Shown here piece after piece: positions 34,181 to 42,465 of a stretch of DNA of 42,465 nt. The position numbers and the translations under genes are program-made. Within the stretch, counting starts at the first letter, position 1; each line of letters starts with the position of its first letter. Under the pieces are notes generated by a model, which ran no database searches, had not been told where the DNA came from, and worked only from the letters and a program-made list of their open reading frames with translations. Location: assembly GCA_963768415.1 (NCBI GenBank), contig CAVYHX010000030.1, forward strand, positions 1 through 42,465. The letters are read 5' to 3'. The stretch comes from CAVYHX01 sp963768415 (lineage in GTDB: Bacteria; Pseudomonadota; Gammaproteobacteria; UBA9214).

Positions 34181-35257
34181 ATGCCGCACCTGCTGCTGGC
34201 CATCTCGGGACACGGCTATGGTCATCTGGCGCAATGCGCACCCGTTGTTAACGCCCTGCAGGAAAAGATCCCGCGCCTGCGGCTGACCGTCGCCAGCAGC
34301 CTGCCGCGGACCGTCCTGGAAGACCATCTCGCACCAGCCAGCGCGCACCTGGCGGTGGACCTCGACCCGGTGTTGCGTATGACCAGTGCCTGGGAAGTGG
34401 ACGTGCCCGCATCCCGGCAGGTATTCGCCCGGTTTCACCGTGACTGGGATGCCGGCATCAGGAAAGACATCGAGCTGCTGCAAGGTGTCAGCCCGGACCT
34501 GGTGCTGGGCAATATTCCCTACAGGATTTTTTGCGCTGCGGCAGCACTTGAAATTCCCGCCATTGCATTGTGTTCCCTGAACTGGGCGGCGATCCATGCC
34601 GCCTACAGTGAAAACTGCGCAGCGAGCAGGGCGATACAGCGGCAGATATGGTCCGGATATCAGCGGGCACAGCTGTTTCTTGCACCGCAACCGGCCTTGC
34701 CCATGCCGGAGCTGAAAAACCTGCGCGCGCTTGGCCCGATTGCGCGCACGGGTGTCCGGCGGCGTGGCGCAGTGTGTGCCCGGCTGTCAGTCCCGGCGAC
34801 GAGTCGACTCGTGCTGGTGGCACTGGGTGGTATTCCCAGTGAACTGCCCCTGGATTCCTGGCCATGTATCGAGGATGTCGTGTGGTTGTTTTCCGGGCAG
34901 CTCACTGCGGCACGTGCAGACTGGATCGACATTCGATCGCTCCCCTTTCCGTTTATCGACGTACTGGCCTCGGTCGATACGGTATTGACCAAGCCGGGTT
35001 ATGGCACCTACGCCGAGGCGGTATGCAACGGTGTACCCGTGCTGACACTGGCGCGCCCGGACTGGCCGGAGACCTCCGGTTTGAACGACTGGGCGCGGCA
35101 GCATGGCTGCCTGGAAGAAATCAGCCCCGAGCAGTTCCGGACAGGGCGCTTCGGCGCGGCGCTGGCTGCACTGTGGCGGCAATCAATACCACCGCCCCCG
35201 GAACCGTCCGGGATCCGGCAGGCCGTGACTGCCATCGGCGGCTGTTTGCCGGCCTGA
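34181..35257 (+). CDS. MurG-like (GT-B fold) glycosyltransferase
   Basis: 358 residues. The N-terminal Gly-rich loop HLLLAISGHGYGHLAQCAPVVNAL and the C-terminal donor-site pattern TKPGYGTYAEAVCNGVPVLTLARPDW identify a GT28/MurG-like fold. The ATG at 34181 was chosen because it starts exactly before the first beta strand; an upstream in-frame start would overlap the M14 gene. It follows that gene by 5 bp, so the two are translationally linked. No membrane segment is seen, so it likely acts on the cytosolic face. Donor and acceptor are not known; this is not murG itself, which belongs to the division cluster. Confidence 0.8.
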   Translation: MPHLLLAISGHGYGHLAQCAPVVNALQEKIPRLRLTVASSLPRTVLEDHLAPASAHLAVDLDPVLRMTSAWEVDVPASRQVFARFHRDWDAGIRKDIELLQGVSPDLVLGNIPYRIFCAAAALEIPAIALCSLNWAAIHAAYSENCAASRAIQRQIWSGYQRAQLFLAPQPALPMPELKNLRALGPIARTGVRRRGAVCARLSVPATSRLVLVALGGIPSELPLDSWPCIEDVVWLFSGQLTAARADWIDIRSLPFPFIDVLASVDTVLTKPGYGTYAEAVCNGVPVLTLARPDWPETSGLNDWARQHGCLEEISPEQFRTGRFGAALAALWRQSIPPPPEPSGIRQAVTAIGGCLPA

Positions 35258-35401
35258 AAATGACCAAGCGGTTGTTTATAAAAACATAATATTCTAATTA
35301 AGCGTGCGCAGGCGTTAAGGCTCTGCGCTGGTATGCCGATAGCAGGTCGATACCCCGAATGACAGTCATGCGGGCAATTCGTGTTAACGGTGCGCAAGGG
35401 A

Positions 35402-38213
35402 ATGTTAGAACGTTTATTTCGCAACCAGCCGATCAAGGCCAAGCTGACGATCCTGATGATGCTGATCAGTACCATTGTACTGGTGCTCGCGTCAGCTGCG
35501 TTTATTGTCAGTGACCTGGTCAGAAGCCGCACCGCGATGGTGGAAGACCTCACGGTGCTGGCCAATGTGATCGGGCACAACAGTGCGGCAGCACTGGTGT
35601 TTGATGACATGGAAGCGGCAACGGAGACCTTGTCTGCCCTGGGTGAAGAGCCTCACATTGTTGCCGCCGCCATAATTGATCGACGTGCGCAGGTTTTTGC
35701 CCGCTTCCGCCGTGCTAATTCCTCTGCGGAAATGTCCACAACATCAGATATTGATGCAGATCCCGGTTTTAACGTGCATGCCGGTGCGGGGCATGCAGCT
35801 ATTACACATTTCTGGAATGACGGTCTGGAATTGTTTGCGCCGATTGTCTTCGAGAAAGATCGCCTCGGTACGCTCTATATCAAATCAGACCTCGATCAGA
35901 TACATGAGCAGATTGCCACGGGTATGCTGGTTGCCGCGCTGGTCCTGGTTATGGCCGCTGTCATTGCACTCCTGCTGGCCTCAAAGCTGCAGCGCATAGT
36001 ATCCGCCCCCATTCTGTCACTGGCGCGCACCATGGCCCGGGTCAGAACCAGAAAGGATTACAGCATACGGGCTGAATATGTCAGCCACGACGAACTTGGC
36101 ATGCTGACGGAAGGGTTCAATGACATGCTGAACCAGATCAGACTCCGCGACAAGGAGCTGGGAACCGCCAAGGAAATCGCCGAAGAGGCCAGTCTGGCCA
36201 AATCCCAGTTTCTCGCGAATATGAGCCATGAAATCCGGACGCCGATGAATGGCGTCCTGGGCATGACCGAACTGCTGCTCGGGACCGAATTGACCGAGCA
36301 GCAAACCATGTTTGCCGACACAGTACGCCGCTCGGGCAAGGCACTGCTTTCAGTGATTAACGACATTCTTGATTTTTCCAAGGTCGAGGCCGGCAAGCTG
36401 GAACTGGAGGAAATTGATTTCGATTTGCGGGAAACAGTGGAGGAGGTCGTGGGGCTGCTGGCCGAAAACGCGCACCGCAAGAAACTCGAGTTACTGTATG
36501 AGATTCCGCCTGCCATGCAGAGTGCCGTATGCGGCGATCCGAACCGCTTCCGCCAGATTCTGACCAACCTGATCGGTAATGCATTGAAATTTACGGAACA
36601 TGGTGAAGTATTCGTGCGCCTGCATGCAATCCAGGAAAGCGAGAGTGATATCGATTTGTGTGTCGAGGTCCGTGATACCGGTATCGGTTTGACACGCGCC
36701 GCCTGTTCCAGGGTGTTCGAGTCATTCACGCAGGCCGACGGCTCTACTACGCGCCACTACGGAGGCACCGGACTCGGATTGTCCATCTCGAAGCAGCTGG
36801 CCGAATTAATGGGCGGTGAAATGGGCGTAGAGAGTGAGCATGGCAAGGGTTCTACATTCTGGTTCAGCGTGAAGCTGCACAAGCAGCCGGAAAACACAGA
36901 GAAGCTCCCCATGCTCGAGAGTCTGAATGGCCTGCATGTGCTTATCGTCGATGACAATGAAACCAATTGTACGATTCTCAAGCACCAGACCCGGGCGTGG
37001 GGCATGCGCAACAGTGTTGCGATGGGCGGCAAACAGGCGCTTTCAATGATGCAGTCGGCGGTGGACAAGGGCGATCCCTATGATCTGGCCATCCTTGACA
37101 TGCATATGCCGGGTATGAACGGCTTGACCCTGGCCAGGGCGATCAAGGGCGACAGGAAGCTTGCAGATATACATCTCATCATGCTGACCTCAGTCGGAGA
37201 CAGTGGCGATGCGGTTAAGGCAAAGGGTGTTGGTATCCGGACTTATCTGCACAAACCTGTCAGGCAGGCGGATCTTTACAACAGTCTGTTAAGGGCTGTC
37301 GATGTCGTGCCTGAACGGGAAGAAATGAATCCGGGAAATACCTGCGAACTTGATTTCAGCAACATCAGGGTCCTGCTGGCGGAGGACAGTCCGGTCAACC
37401 AGATGGTCGCCCTCTCGATGCTGAAACGCATCGGTTGTCAGGCCGATGCGGTTGTGAATGGCCGCGAGGCGGTCGCTGCCGTGCAGGAAAATGACTATGA
37501 CATCGTCCTGATGGATTGCCAGATGCCGACGATGGATGGCTTCGAAGCCACGAGCGAAATACGCAGGATTGAAGCGGCCGGTCCGGGACGCCATATTCCG
37601 GTTGTGGCAGTGACAGCCAATGCCATGGAGAGTGACCGGAAGAAGTGTTTTGATGCGGGCATGGACGATTATATCAGCAAGCCATTCACCCAGGGCCAGC
37701 TCGAGACGGTACTTGAAGAATGGTGTGAGAGCAGTATATCGATCGTCAATCCGGAAACATCCGGCAGTGAACCGCTGATGGCATCCGATGCATCCTGCGC
37801 TGAGCAGACAGCGCCAGGCAGATCCGGGTGTTGCCGACGACACGAATGCTGCGCGTGCAGCTATCAACAGGGATGACCTGGAGGCTATCCGCGAGTTGCA
37901 GGATGAAGGTGAGCCGGACCTGGTATCGCAGGTCATTATGCTTTACCTCGATGATACTCCAGCCTTGCTGAATTCCCTGCGGGAGGCGGTGAGCAATATG
38001 GATGCCGATAATGTGCGCATGATTGCCCATCGTCTCAAGTCGGGCAGCGCGTATCTTGGTGCCGCAGCATTGGCCGACCTGTTCCGGCAACTCGAGGATC
38101 TGGGCCAAAACAATGAACTTGGAGAAGCTGAAGTATTTCTCAACAGGATTGATACTGAATTCAGGGCTGTCTCTGCTGCATTGCTGGATGAGACCGTCAG
38201 GAGTGCGGCGTAA
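35402..38213 (+). CDS. CHASE8-HAMP hybrid sensor histidine kinase with two REC domains and Hpt, one frame break
   Basis: Order in residues from the ATG at 35402: TM1 about 15-38; periplasmic CHASE8 sensor (ANVIGHNSAAALVFDDMEAA) about 40-165; TM2 about 173-193; HAMP about 196-248; HisKA with phospho-His276 (MSHEIRTPMNGVLG); HATPase (NLIGNALKFTEHGEV, GGTGLGLSISKQL); REC1 (DLAILDMHMPGMNG); REC2 (DIVLMDCQMPTMDG). A shift at 37,780-37,830 moves the frame to an Hpt domain with HRLKSGSAYLGA. The whole resembles BarA-type unorthodox kinases. Its stop overlaps the ATG of the next gene (TAATG), indicating a shared pathway with the GGDEF-EAL protein. Confidence 0.93.
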
Positions 38214-40052
38214 TGGGTGACATGGTGAAGACCGCAGATAGCGCAGGTGCAGAGACACCCCTGGTACTGGTGGTCGATGATGATCCGATGATCCGGATGC
38301 TGGTCACGCGGTCACTGCACAAAAAAGGCTTCGCAGTGACCGAGGCCGCGGACGGTAATGCTGCCCTGGCGGTCCTGGATAACTGTCAGCCGGACGTGAT
38401 ACTGATGGATGTCCTGATGCCTGGAATGGACGGTTTTCAGGCCTGTGAGGAATTACGCAAGACATCGCAAGGTGAGCATGTGCCCGTCATGATGATGACC
38501 GGCCTGAATGATATCGAATCGATCGATCATGCCTTTAAGGTGGGTGCGACGGATTTCATCACCAAGCCCCTGAATTTCACTATTCTGGGTTACCGGATTC
38601 AGTACATGCTGCGCACCATGGAGATGTTCAGGAGCCTGCGGAAAAGCCGGGCAGAGGTTCGCCATCTCGCTTACTACGACAGTCTTACGAATCTTCCCAA
38701 CCGGCGCATGTTTCATGACCGGCTGGAGCAGGCTGTCGAACTGGGCCGGCGTCACGAGCAGCTGACGGGTGTACTGTTTATCGATGTCGATCATTTCAAG
38801 CGTATCAATGATTCATATGGTCATACACTCGGAGACAAGTTACTTGTTACCGTGGCATCGCAGCTGGTCAACTGCCTGCGCATCAGTGATTCTGTCGGTC
38901 ATCAGGGTCACGAAGAGCGGCGTGAAGTTTCTGTGGCGCGGCTGGGGGGCGATGAGTTTACCGTCCTGTTGACCAACCTTGAGCGTGCGGAAGATGCTGC
39001 ACGCGTTGCCAGACGGGTCATAGACGCCATTGCTGTTCCCTTTATGCTCGGCAGCGAGGAAATCGTGGTGACGGCAAGTATCGGGATTGCTGTTTCTCCC
39101 TATGACGGAGACGACGTGGAGGAGCTGTTGAAGAATGCCGATACCGCGATGTTTCATGCCAAGGAACAAGGCAGGAATAATTACCAGTTCTACACCACAT
39201 CCCTGGGCAGGTTGACATCCAGGCGCCTGTCAATGGAAAGCGCATTGCGGCGCGCGCTGGTACAGGACGAGTTCAAGGTTTATTACCAGCCGAAGATCGA
39301 CCTCAGGACGTGCCGGGCCAGCGGCCTCGAGGCCCTGATCCGCTGGGACAGCCCGGACATGGGCATGGTCTCACCGGCGGATTTTATCCCCCTGGCCGAG
39401 GAGACGGACTTGATCGTCCCGATCGGGGAATGGGTGCTGAGATACGGTATGTAGCCAGATGCGGGCCTGGCGGGATGCGGGTATGGAACCCCTGCGGGTT
39501 GCAGTCAATCTGTCCGCGCGCCAGTTTCGTCAGGAAGATCTGAAGGCGAAGATAACCGCCTTCCTGCAGCATTCCGGCATCGAATCCGAGTGGCTGGAAC
39601 TGGAGCTGACCGAAACGGCTGTCATGCAGGATATTCAGGCCAGCAGCGTGCTCCTCAATGATTTGAGAAAGATGGGTGTAAAAATCAGTATGGATGATTT
39701 CGGAACCGGCTATTCGTCACTCAGCATGCTGAAAAGACTGCCACTGGACACTCTCAAGATCGACCAGTCGTTCGTGCGTGAAGTGACCGAGGAGCAGGAT
39801 AACGCCGCCATTGTGAATGCTGTGATCACCCTGGGGCAGAGCCTGCGCTTCCGTGTCGTGGCCGAGGGTGTCGAGACGCAGGAGCAGCTCGAGTTGTTGC
39901 AAGGGCTGGGTTGTGACGAGGTGCAGGGGTATTTGTTTTCCAGACCGTTACCTGCCGCCGGAATCGAGGCCTGGCTGCGTGCACAGCCGGTGCTGCAGGA
40001 TGAAAACCAGGAAATATCGTTTACCGCCTTGCTGGCACGTTATATGTCTTGA
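38213..40052 (+). CDS. Response regulator with GGDEF and EAL domains, one frame break
   Basis: N-terminal receiver (VVDDDPMIRMLVTRSL; phospho-Asp in DVILMDVLMPGMDG), a GGDEF domain with intact RLGGDEF site and VLFIDVDHFKRINDSYGH, and an EAL domain with LEALIRW, LELTETAVM, DDFGTGYSS and EGVETQEQ. Both catalytic sites look intact, so it could make and/or degrade cyclic di-GMP. No RxxD inhibitory site is seen at the usual place before GGDEF. One extra G at 39445-39446 breaks the frame; correction gives LRYVCSQMRAWRDAG. Start overlaps the kinase stop by one base, so phosphotransfer from the kinase is likely. Confidence 0.94.
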
Positions 40053-40064
40053 CCGGCTATCCCG

Positions 40065-41009
40065 TCAGCCGGTTTCGATTGTACTCCTGGCCTGCTCGTC
40101 GGCATGGTAGGAGGAGCGCACCATGGGGCCACTGGCCACGTGGCTGAATCCCAGGCGGTAACCCAATTCCCCCAGTCGCTCGAACTCGGACGGATCCAGA
40201 TAGCGCGTAATCGGCAGGTGATGGACGCTGGGCTGCAGATACTGGCCCAGGGTCAGCATATTGCACTCGTGGGCACGCAGATCGCGCATGACCTGTTCAA
40301 CCTCAGCCAGGTCTTCCCCCACGCCGAGCATGAGTCCTGACTTTGTCGGCACATCGGGATGCGCCGCCTTGAAGCGTTTCAGTAATGACAGCGACCAGGC
40401 ATAGTCCGAACCGGGACGTACTTTTTTATACAGGCTGGGCACGGTTTCCAGGTTGTGATTGAACACGTCCGGTGGCGCTTGCTCGAGGATTTCCAGGGCC
40501 CGGTCCATGCGGCCGCGAAAATCCGGCACCAGTACCTCGATCCGGGTGTCCGGGTTGCCGGCCCGAATTGCGTTAATGCACGCGGCAAAATGGCCGGCCC
40601 CGCCATCACGCAGGTCATCGCGGTCTACCGAGGTCACTACCACATAGCGCAGGCCCATGGCCCTGATGGTGCGCGCCAGGTTTTCGGGTTCGTCGGTATC
40701 CAGTGGATCAGGGCGGCCATGCGCCACATCGCAGAACGGACAACGGCGCGTACAGATATCCCCCATGATCATGAACGTGGCCGTGCCGCCTGCGAAGCAT
40801 TCACCCAGGTTCGGACAGGAAGCCTCCTCGCACACGGTATGCAAACGGTTTTCACGCAGCACCTCCTTGAGCCGGGTGACGGCCGGGTGTGCCGGTGATT
40901 TTGCGCGAATCCACGGTGGCTTGCGTAGCGGCCGGGTGGTGGTTTCGATCTTGACCGGTATGCGCGCGGTTTTTGCGGCGCCGCGCTGTTTCCTTTCAGT
41001 GTCTTTCAT
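40065..41009 (-). CDS. lipA: Lipoyl synthase
   Basis: Radical-SAM enzyme inserting two sulfurs into octanoyl groups on E2 and H-protein domains. 314 residues. Auxiliary cluster cysteines occur as CEEASCPNLGEC and the radical-SAM cluster as CTRRCPFC; VTSVDRDDLRDGGA, NHNLETVPSLYKKVRPG and GLMLGVGE also match. The C-terminal RSSYHADEQ has the conserved RSS motif that binds the auxiliary cluster. The ATG overlaps the lipB stop (TGATG), so the two are translationally coupled. It is convergent with the GGDEF-EAL gene, 12 bp apart. Confidence 0.98.
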   Translation of the reverse strand: MKDTERKQRGAAKTARIPVKIETTTRPLRKPPWIRAKSPAHPAVTRLKEVLRENRLHTVCEEASCPNLGECFAGGTATFMIMGDICTRRCPFCDVAHGRPDPLDTDEPENLARTIRAMGLRYVVVTSVDRDDLRDGGAGHFAACINAIRAGNPDTRIEVLVPDFRGRMDRALEILEQAPPDVFNHNLETVPSLYKKVRPGSDYAWSLSLLKRFKAAHPDVPTKSGLMLGVGEDLAEVEQVMRDLRAHECNMLTLGQYLQPSVHHLPITRYLDPSEFERLGELGYRLGFSHVASGPMVRSSYHADEQARSTIETG

Positions 41010-41662
41010 CAGGTTGCCTCAAGCAGCAGTCGCTGCAGATGATCCTGATACTGGACGGCGATTTCCTCGAGTGAGCTCGCAATTCCAAGATCGGATAATT
41101 GTGTCACTTCAAGATCACGGAAGCCGCAGGGGTTGATCATGGAGAACGGTGTCAGGTCCATATTCACATTGAGACTCAGGCCGTGAAAACAACAACCCCT
41201 CCTGATGCGCAACCCGAGTGCCGCCACCTTGCGCTTATCCACATACACGCCCGGTGCCTTGTCCCGGCGCAGCCCGTGGATGTGATAATCCGCCAGCAGG
41301 TCGATGACCGCCTGTTCCAGGATACTGACCAGTGATTGTACACCCAGATGGCGGCGTTTGATGTCCAGCAGGACATATGCGAGCAGCTGTCCCGGGCCAT
41401 GGTAGGTGACCTGTCCGCCGCGATCTACGCGGATTACCGGTATAGCTTGCGTATCCAGCAGATGTTCGGTCTTGCCGTTACGCCCCAGGGTGAATACCGG
41501 CGGGTGTTCCTGTAGCCAGAGTTCATCGGTGGTGGCGGGCGTGCGCCTGTCAGTGAATGCCTGCATGTCGCGCCAGGTGGATGCGTAATCCACGAGCCCG
41601 CGCCTGCGTACTGTCAATGTCCTGGATTCAGGATGCGGTGTCGTCTCGGGCAGTGCAGGCAT
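41009..41662 (-). CDS. lipB: Octanoyl-ACP:protein octanoyltransferase
   Basis: Transfers octanoate from ACP to lipoyl domains, providing the substrate of LipA. 217 residues. Catalytic features: QVTYHGPGQLLAYVLLD, Lys in RKVAALGLRI, FHGLSLNVNMDLTPF and Cys in INPCGFRDLEVTQL. The order ybeD-lipB-lipA is conserved in gammaproteobacteria; lipA starts within the lipB stop. The ATG at 41662 lies 9 bp after the ybeD stop. Confidence 0.97.
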   Translation of the reverse strand: MPALPETTPHPESRTLTVRRRGLVDYASTWRDMQAFTDRRTPATTDELWLQEHPPVFTLGRNGKTEHLLDTQAIPVIRVDRGGQVTYHGPGQLLAYVLLDIKRRHLGVQSLVSILEQAVIDLLADYHIHGLRRDKAPGVYVDKRKVAALGLRIRRGCCFHGLSLNVNMDLTPFSMINPCGFRDLEVTQLSDLGIASSLEEIAVQYQDHLQRLLLEAT

Positions 41663-41671
41663 GGCCGGAAC

Positions 41672-41941
41672 TCACAATGCCATGATGACATCTGCATGGT
41701 CGACCAGGTCCTGGTAGATGGCGTCCAGTTGCGCGCGGCTGGTTGCCGGCACAACCACCGTGACCGAAATGTAGTTACCCTGCTTGCTGTCACGCGTGTA
41801 GATGGCACCTTCACTCAGGTCCGGAGTATGCCGGCGCACGATTTCCACCACGGTGATATCCAGGTCACAGTCCGATTTACCCATGGCCTTGACGGGGAAA
41901 TCGCAGGGAAACTTCAGTGGGCTGTCATCTTCTTCAGACAT
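41672..41941 (-). CDS. ybeD: YbeD/DUF493 family protein
   Basis: 89 residues with an ACT-like fold; function unknown, but the gene is nearly always next to lipB. Recognised by LKFPCDFPVKAMG, DITVVEIVRRHTPDL, SKQGNYISVTVVVPATSRAQLDAIY and DLVDHADVIMAL at the C-terminus. The ATG at 41941 gives the family N-terminus (MSEEDDSPLKFPC); an upstream in-frame ATG would add 61 unconserved residues. Confidence 0.94.
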   Translation of the reverse strand: MSEEDDSPLKFPCDFPVKAMGKSDCDLDITVVEIVRRHTPDLSEGAIYTRDSKQGNYISVTVVVPATSRAQLDAIYQDLVDHADVIMAL

Positions 41942-42249
41942 GGGTGTGATGCCGGTCATACCGGACTTGCACGGGATACTTGCCGTTGCGGATTGACACT
42001 GGCGGGGCAGGAATGCATCAGATCCATTCGATGTGACCGTGGCCGGATGCGCACGGGATGCAAATTGCAACAGCTTCGATGTCGGCCAGACCGATGGGTC
42101 TGGTGCGTTGTATACCGTGGTCAATCATGCGGTCAATATACAAGAATCCGCAGTCTGGTGCATATATGGGGTGTCCGCCGGCACGCAGTAACCCTACTAT
42201 TTACCTGCAAAATCAGCACCCGAGTGGTGTGAAAGCCGGCCGGCAGTGG
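41942..42249. other. Spacer upstream of ybeD, no gene seen
   Basis: About 300 bp. The ybeD frame stays open upstream for 61 codons but the residues look non-coding. A D-alanine aminotransferase or dacA gene, often upstream of ybeD, is not present in this gap. Confidence 0.4.
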
Positions 42250-42465
42250 TCAGCGGGTATTGCGGATGGGTTTGTTGAGCCGACGTGGCGGCGGGGCCGG
42301 TTCCCAGGTGTGCACGCGATCATGCGGATTGCGGTGGTGTGGCCGCCGTTGGTGACCGGGGTAATAAGGGTAGGCGGGCAGGGGGTAATAATGGATGTTG
42401 CCGGTATTGTCGTTGTCTGCTGCCTGTTTTGCCGCCTGTGCTTCGGTGGCAGCACGAATGGCGTC
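42250..42465 (-). CDS. C-terminus of a Tyr/Pro/His-rich protein, cut by window edge
   Basis: Seventy-one codons open from the right edge to a TGA at 42252-42250. It begins with an Ala/Gln-rich helix (DAIRAATEAQAAKQAADND), then a low-complexity Tyr/Pro-rich stretch (NIHYYPLPAYPYYPGHQ), and ends in a His/Arg/Pro-rich tail (LNKPIRNTR). The composition suggests a small exported or cell-surface protein. No family recognised; a competing frame over the same bases looks less protein-like. Confidence 0.5.
   Translation of the reverse strand, partial: DAIRAATEAQAAKQAADNDNTGNIHYYPLPAYPYYPGHQRRPHHRNPHDRVHTWEPAPPPRRLNKPIRNTR

Overview
The window joins two unrelated kinds of DNA. Bases 1 to about 2,888 look eukaryotic: two tandem prolyl 4-hydroxylase genes on the minus strand, each with an ShKT cysteine domain and one short GT-AG intron (69 and 70 nt) at the same codon boundary. 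Domain layout and intron size suggest a stramenopile such as a diatom (inference). From about 3,010 to the right end the sequence is a GC-rich gammaproteobacterial chromosome. The evidence is the lgt-thyA-folA, lptD-surA-pdxA-ksgA-apaG-apaH, amgK-murU and ybeD-lipB-lipA gene orders; the exact order within Gammaproteobacteria cannot be fixed. The upstream gene is cut at the junction, so the join is most simply an assembly chimera of a eukaryote and an associated bacterium.

Bacterial layout, left to right: a 5'-truncated rlmI-like rRNA methyltransferase; lgt, thyA and folA on plus; a long palindromic repeat between the convergent folA and apaH; apaH and apaG on minus; a poorly coding stretch with one small membrane protein; a CYTH phosphatase on plus facing dgkA on minus; ksgA on minus. 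The usual lptD-surA-pdxA-ksgA operon is then interrupted by about 8.7 kb (10,370-19,050). The left part of this insert is flanked by 160-bp direct repeats that carry the ksgA 5' end. It holds two decayed IS91-type transposase copies around an AT-rich cargo: a broken SGNH hydrolase gene and an intact 539-residue membrane protein. The right part holds a secreted multicopper oxidase with a C-terminal MopE-like cysteine-rich tail. Then pdxA, surA and lptD resume on minus.

Divergent from lptD are an RND efflux adaptor and pump, then amgK, a small membrane protein, a glutathione S-transferase and murU (AmgK and MurU form the MurNAc recycling shortcut to UDP-MurNAc). Next come a GCS2 glutamate-cysteine ligase-like enzyme, an M14 aspartoacylase-like hydrolase and a MurG-like glycosyltransferase. 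A CHASE8 hybrid histidine kinase overlaps a REC-GGDEF-EAL protein by one base. The window ends with lipA, lipB and ybeD on minus and the C-terminus of a Tyr/Pro/His-rich protein.

At least ten single-base frame breaks fall inside otherwise well-conserved genes (rlmI, pdxA, lptD three times, the GST, murU, the GCS2 gene, the hybrid kinase and the GGDEF-EAL gene). Together with the chimera this points to low-coverage or error-prone sequence, not mass pseudogenisation. No rRNA, tRNA or CRISPR array was seen.
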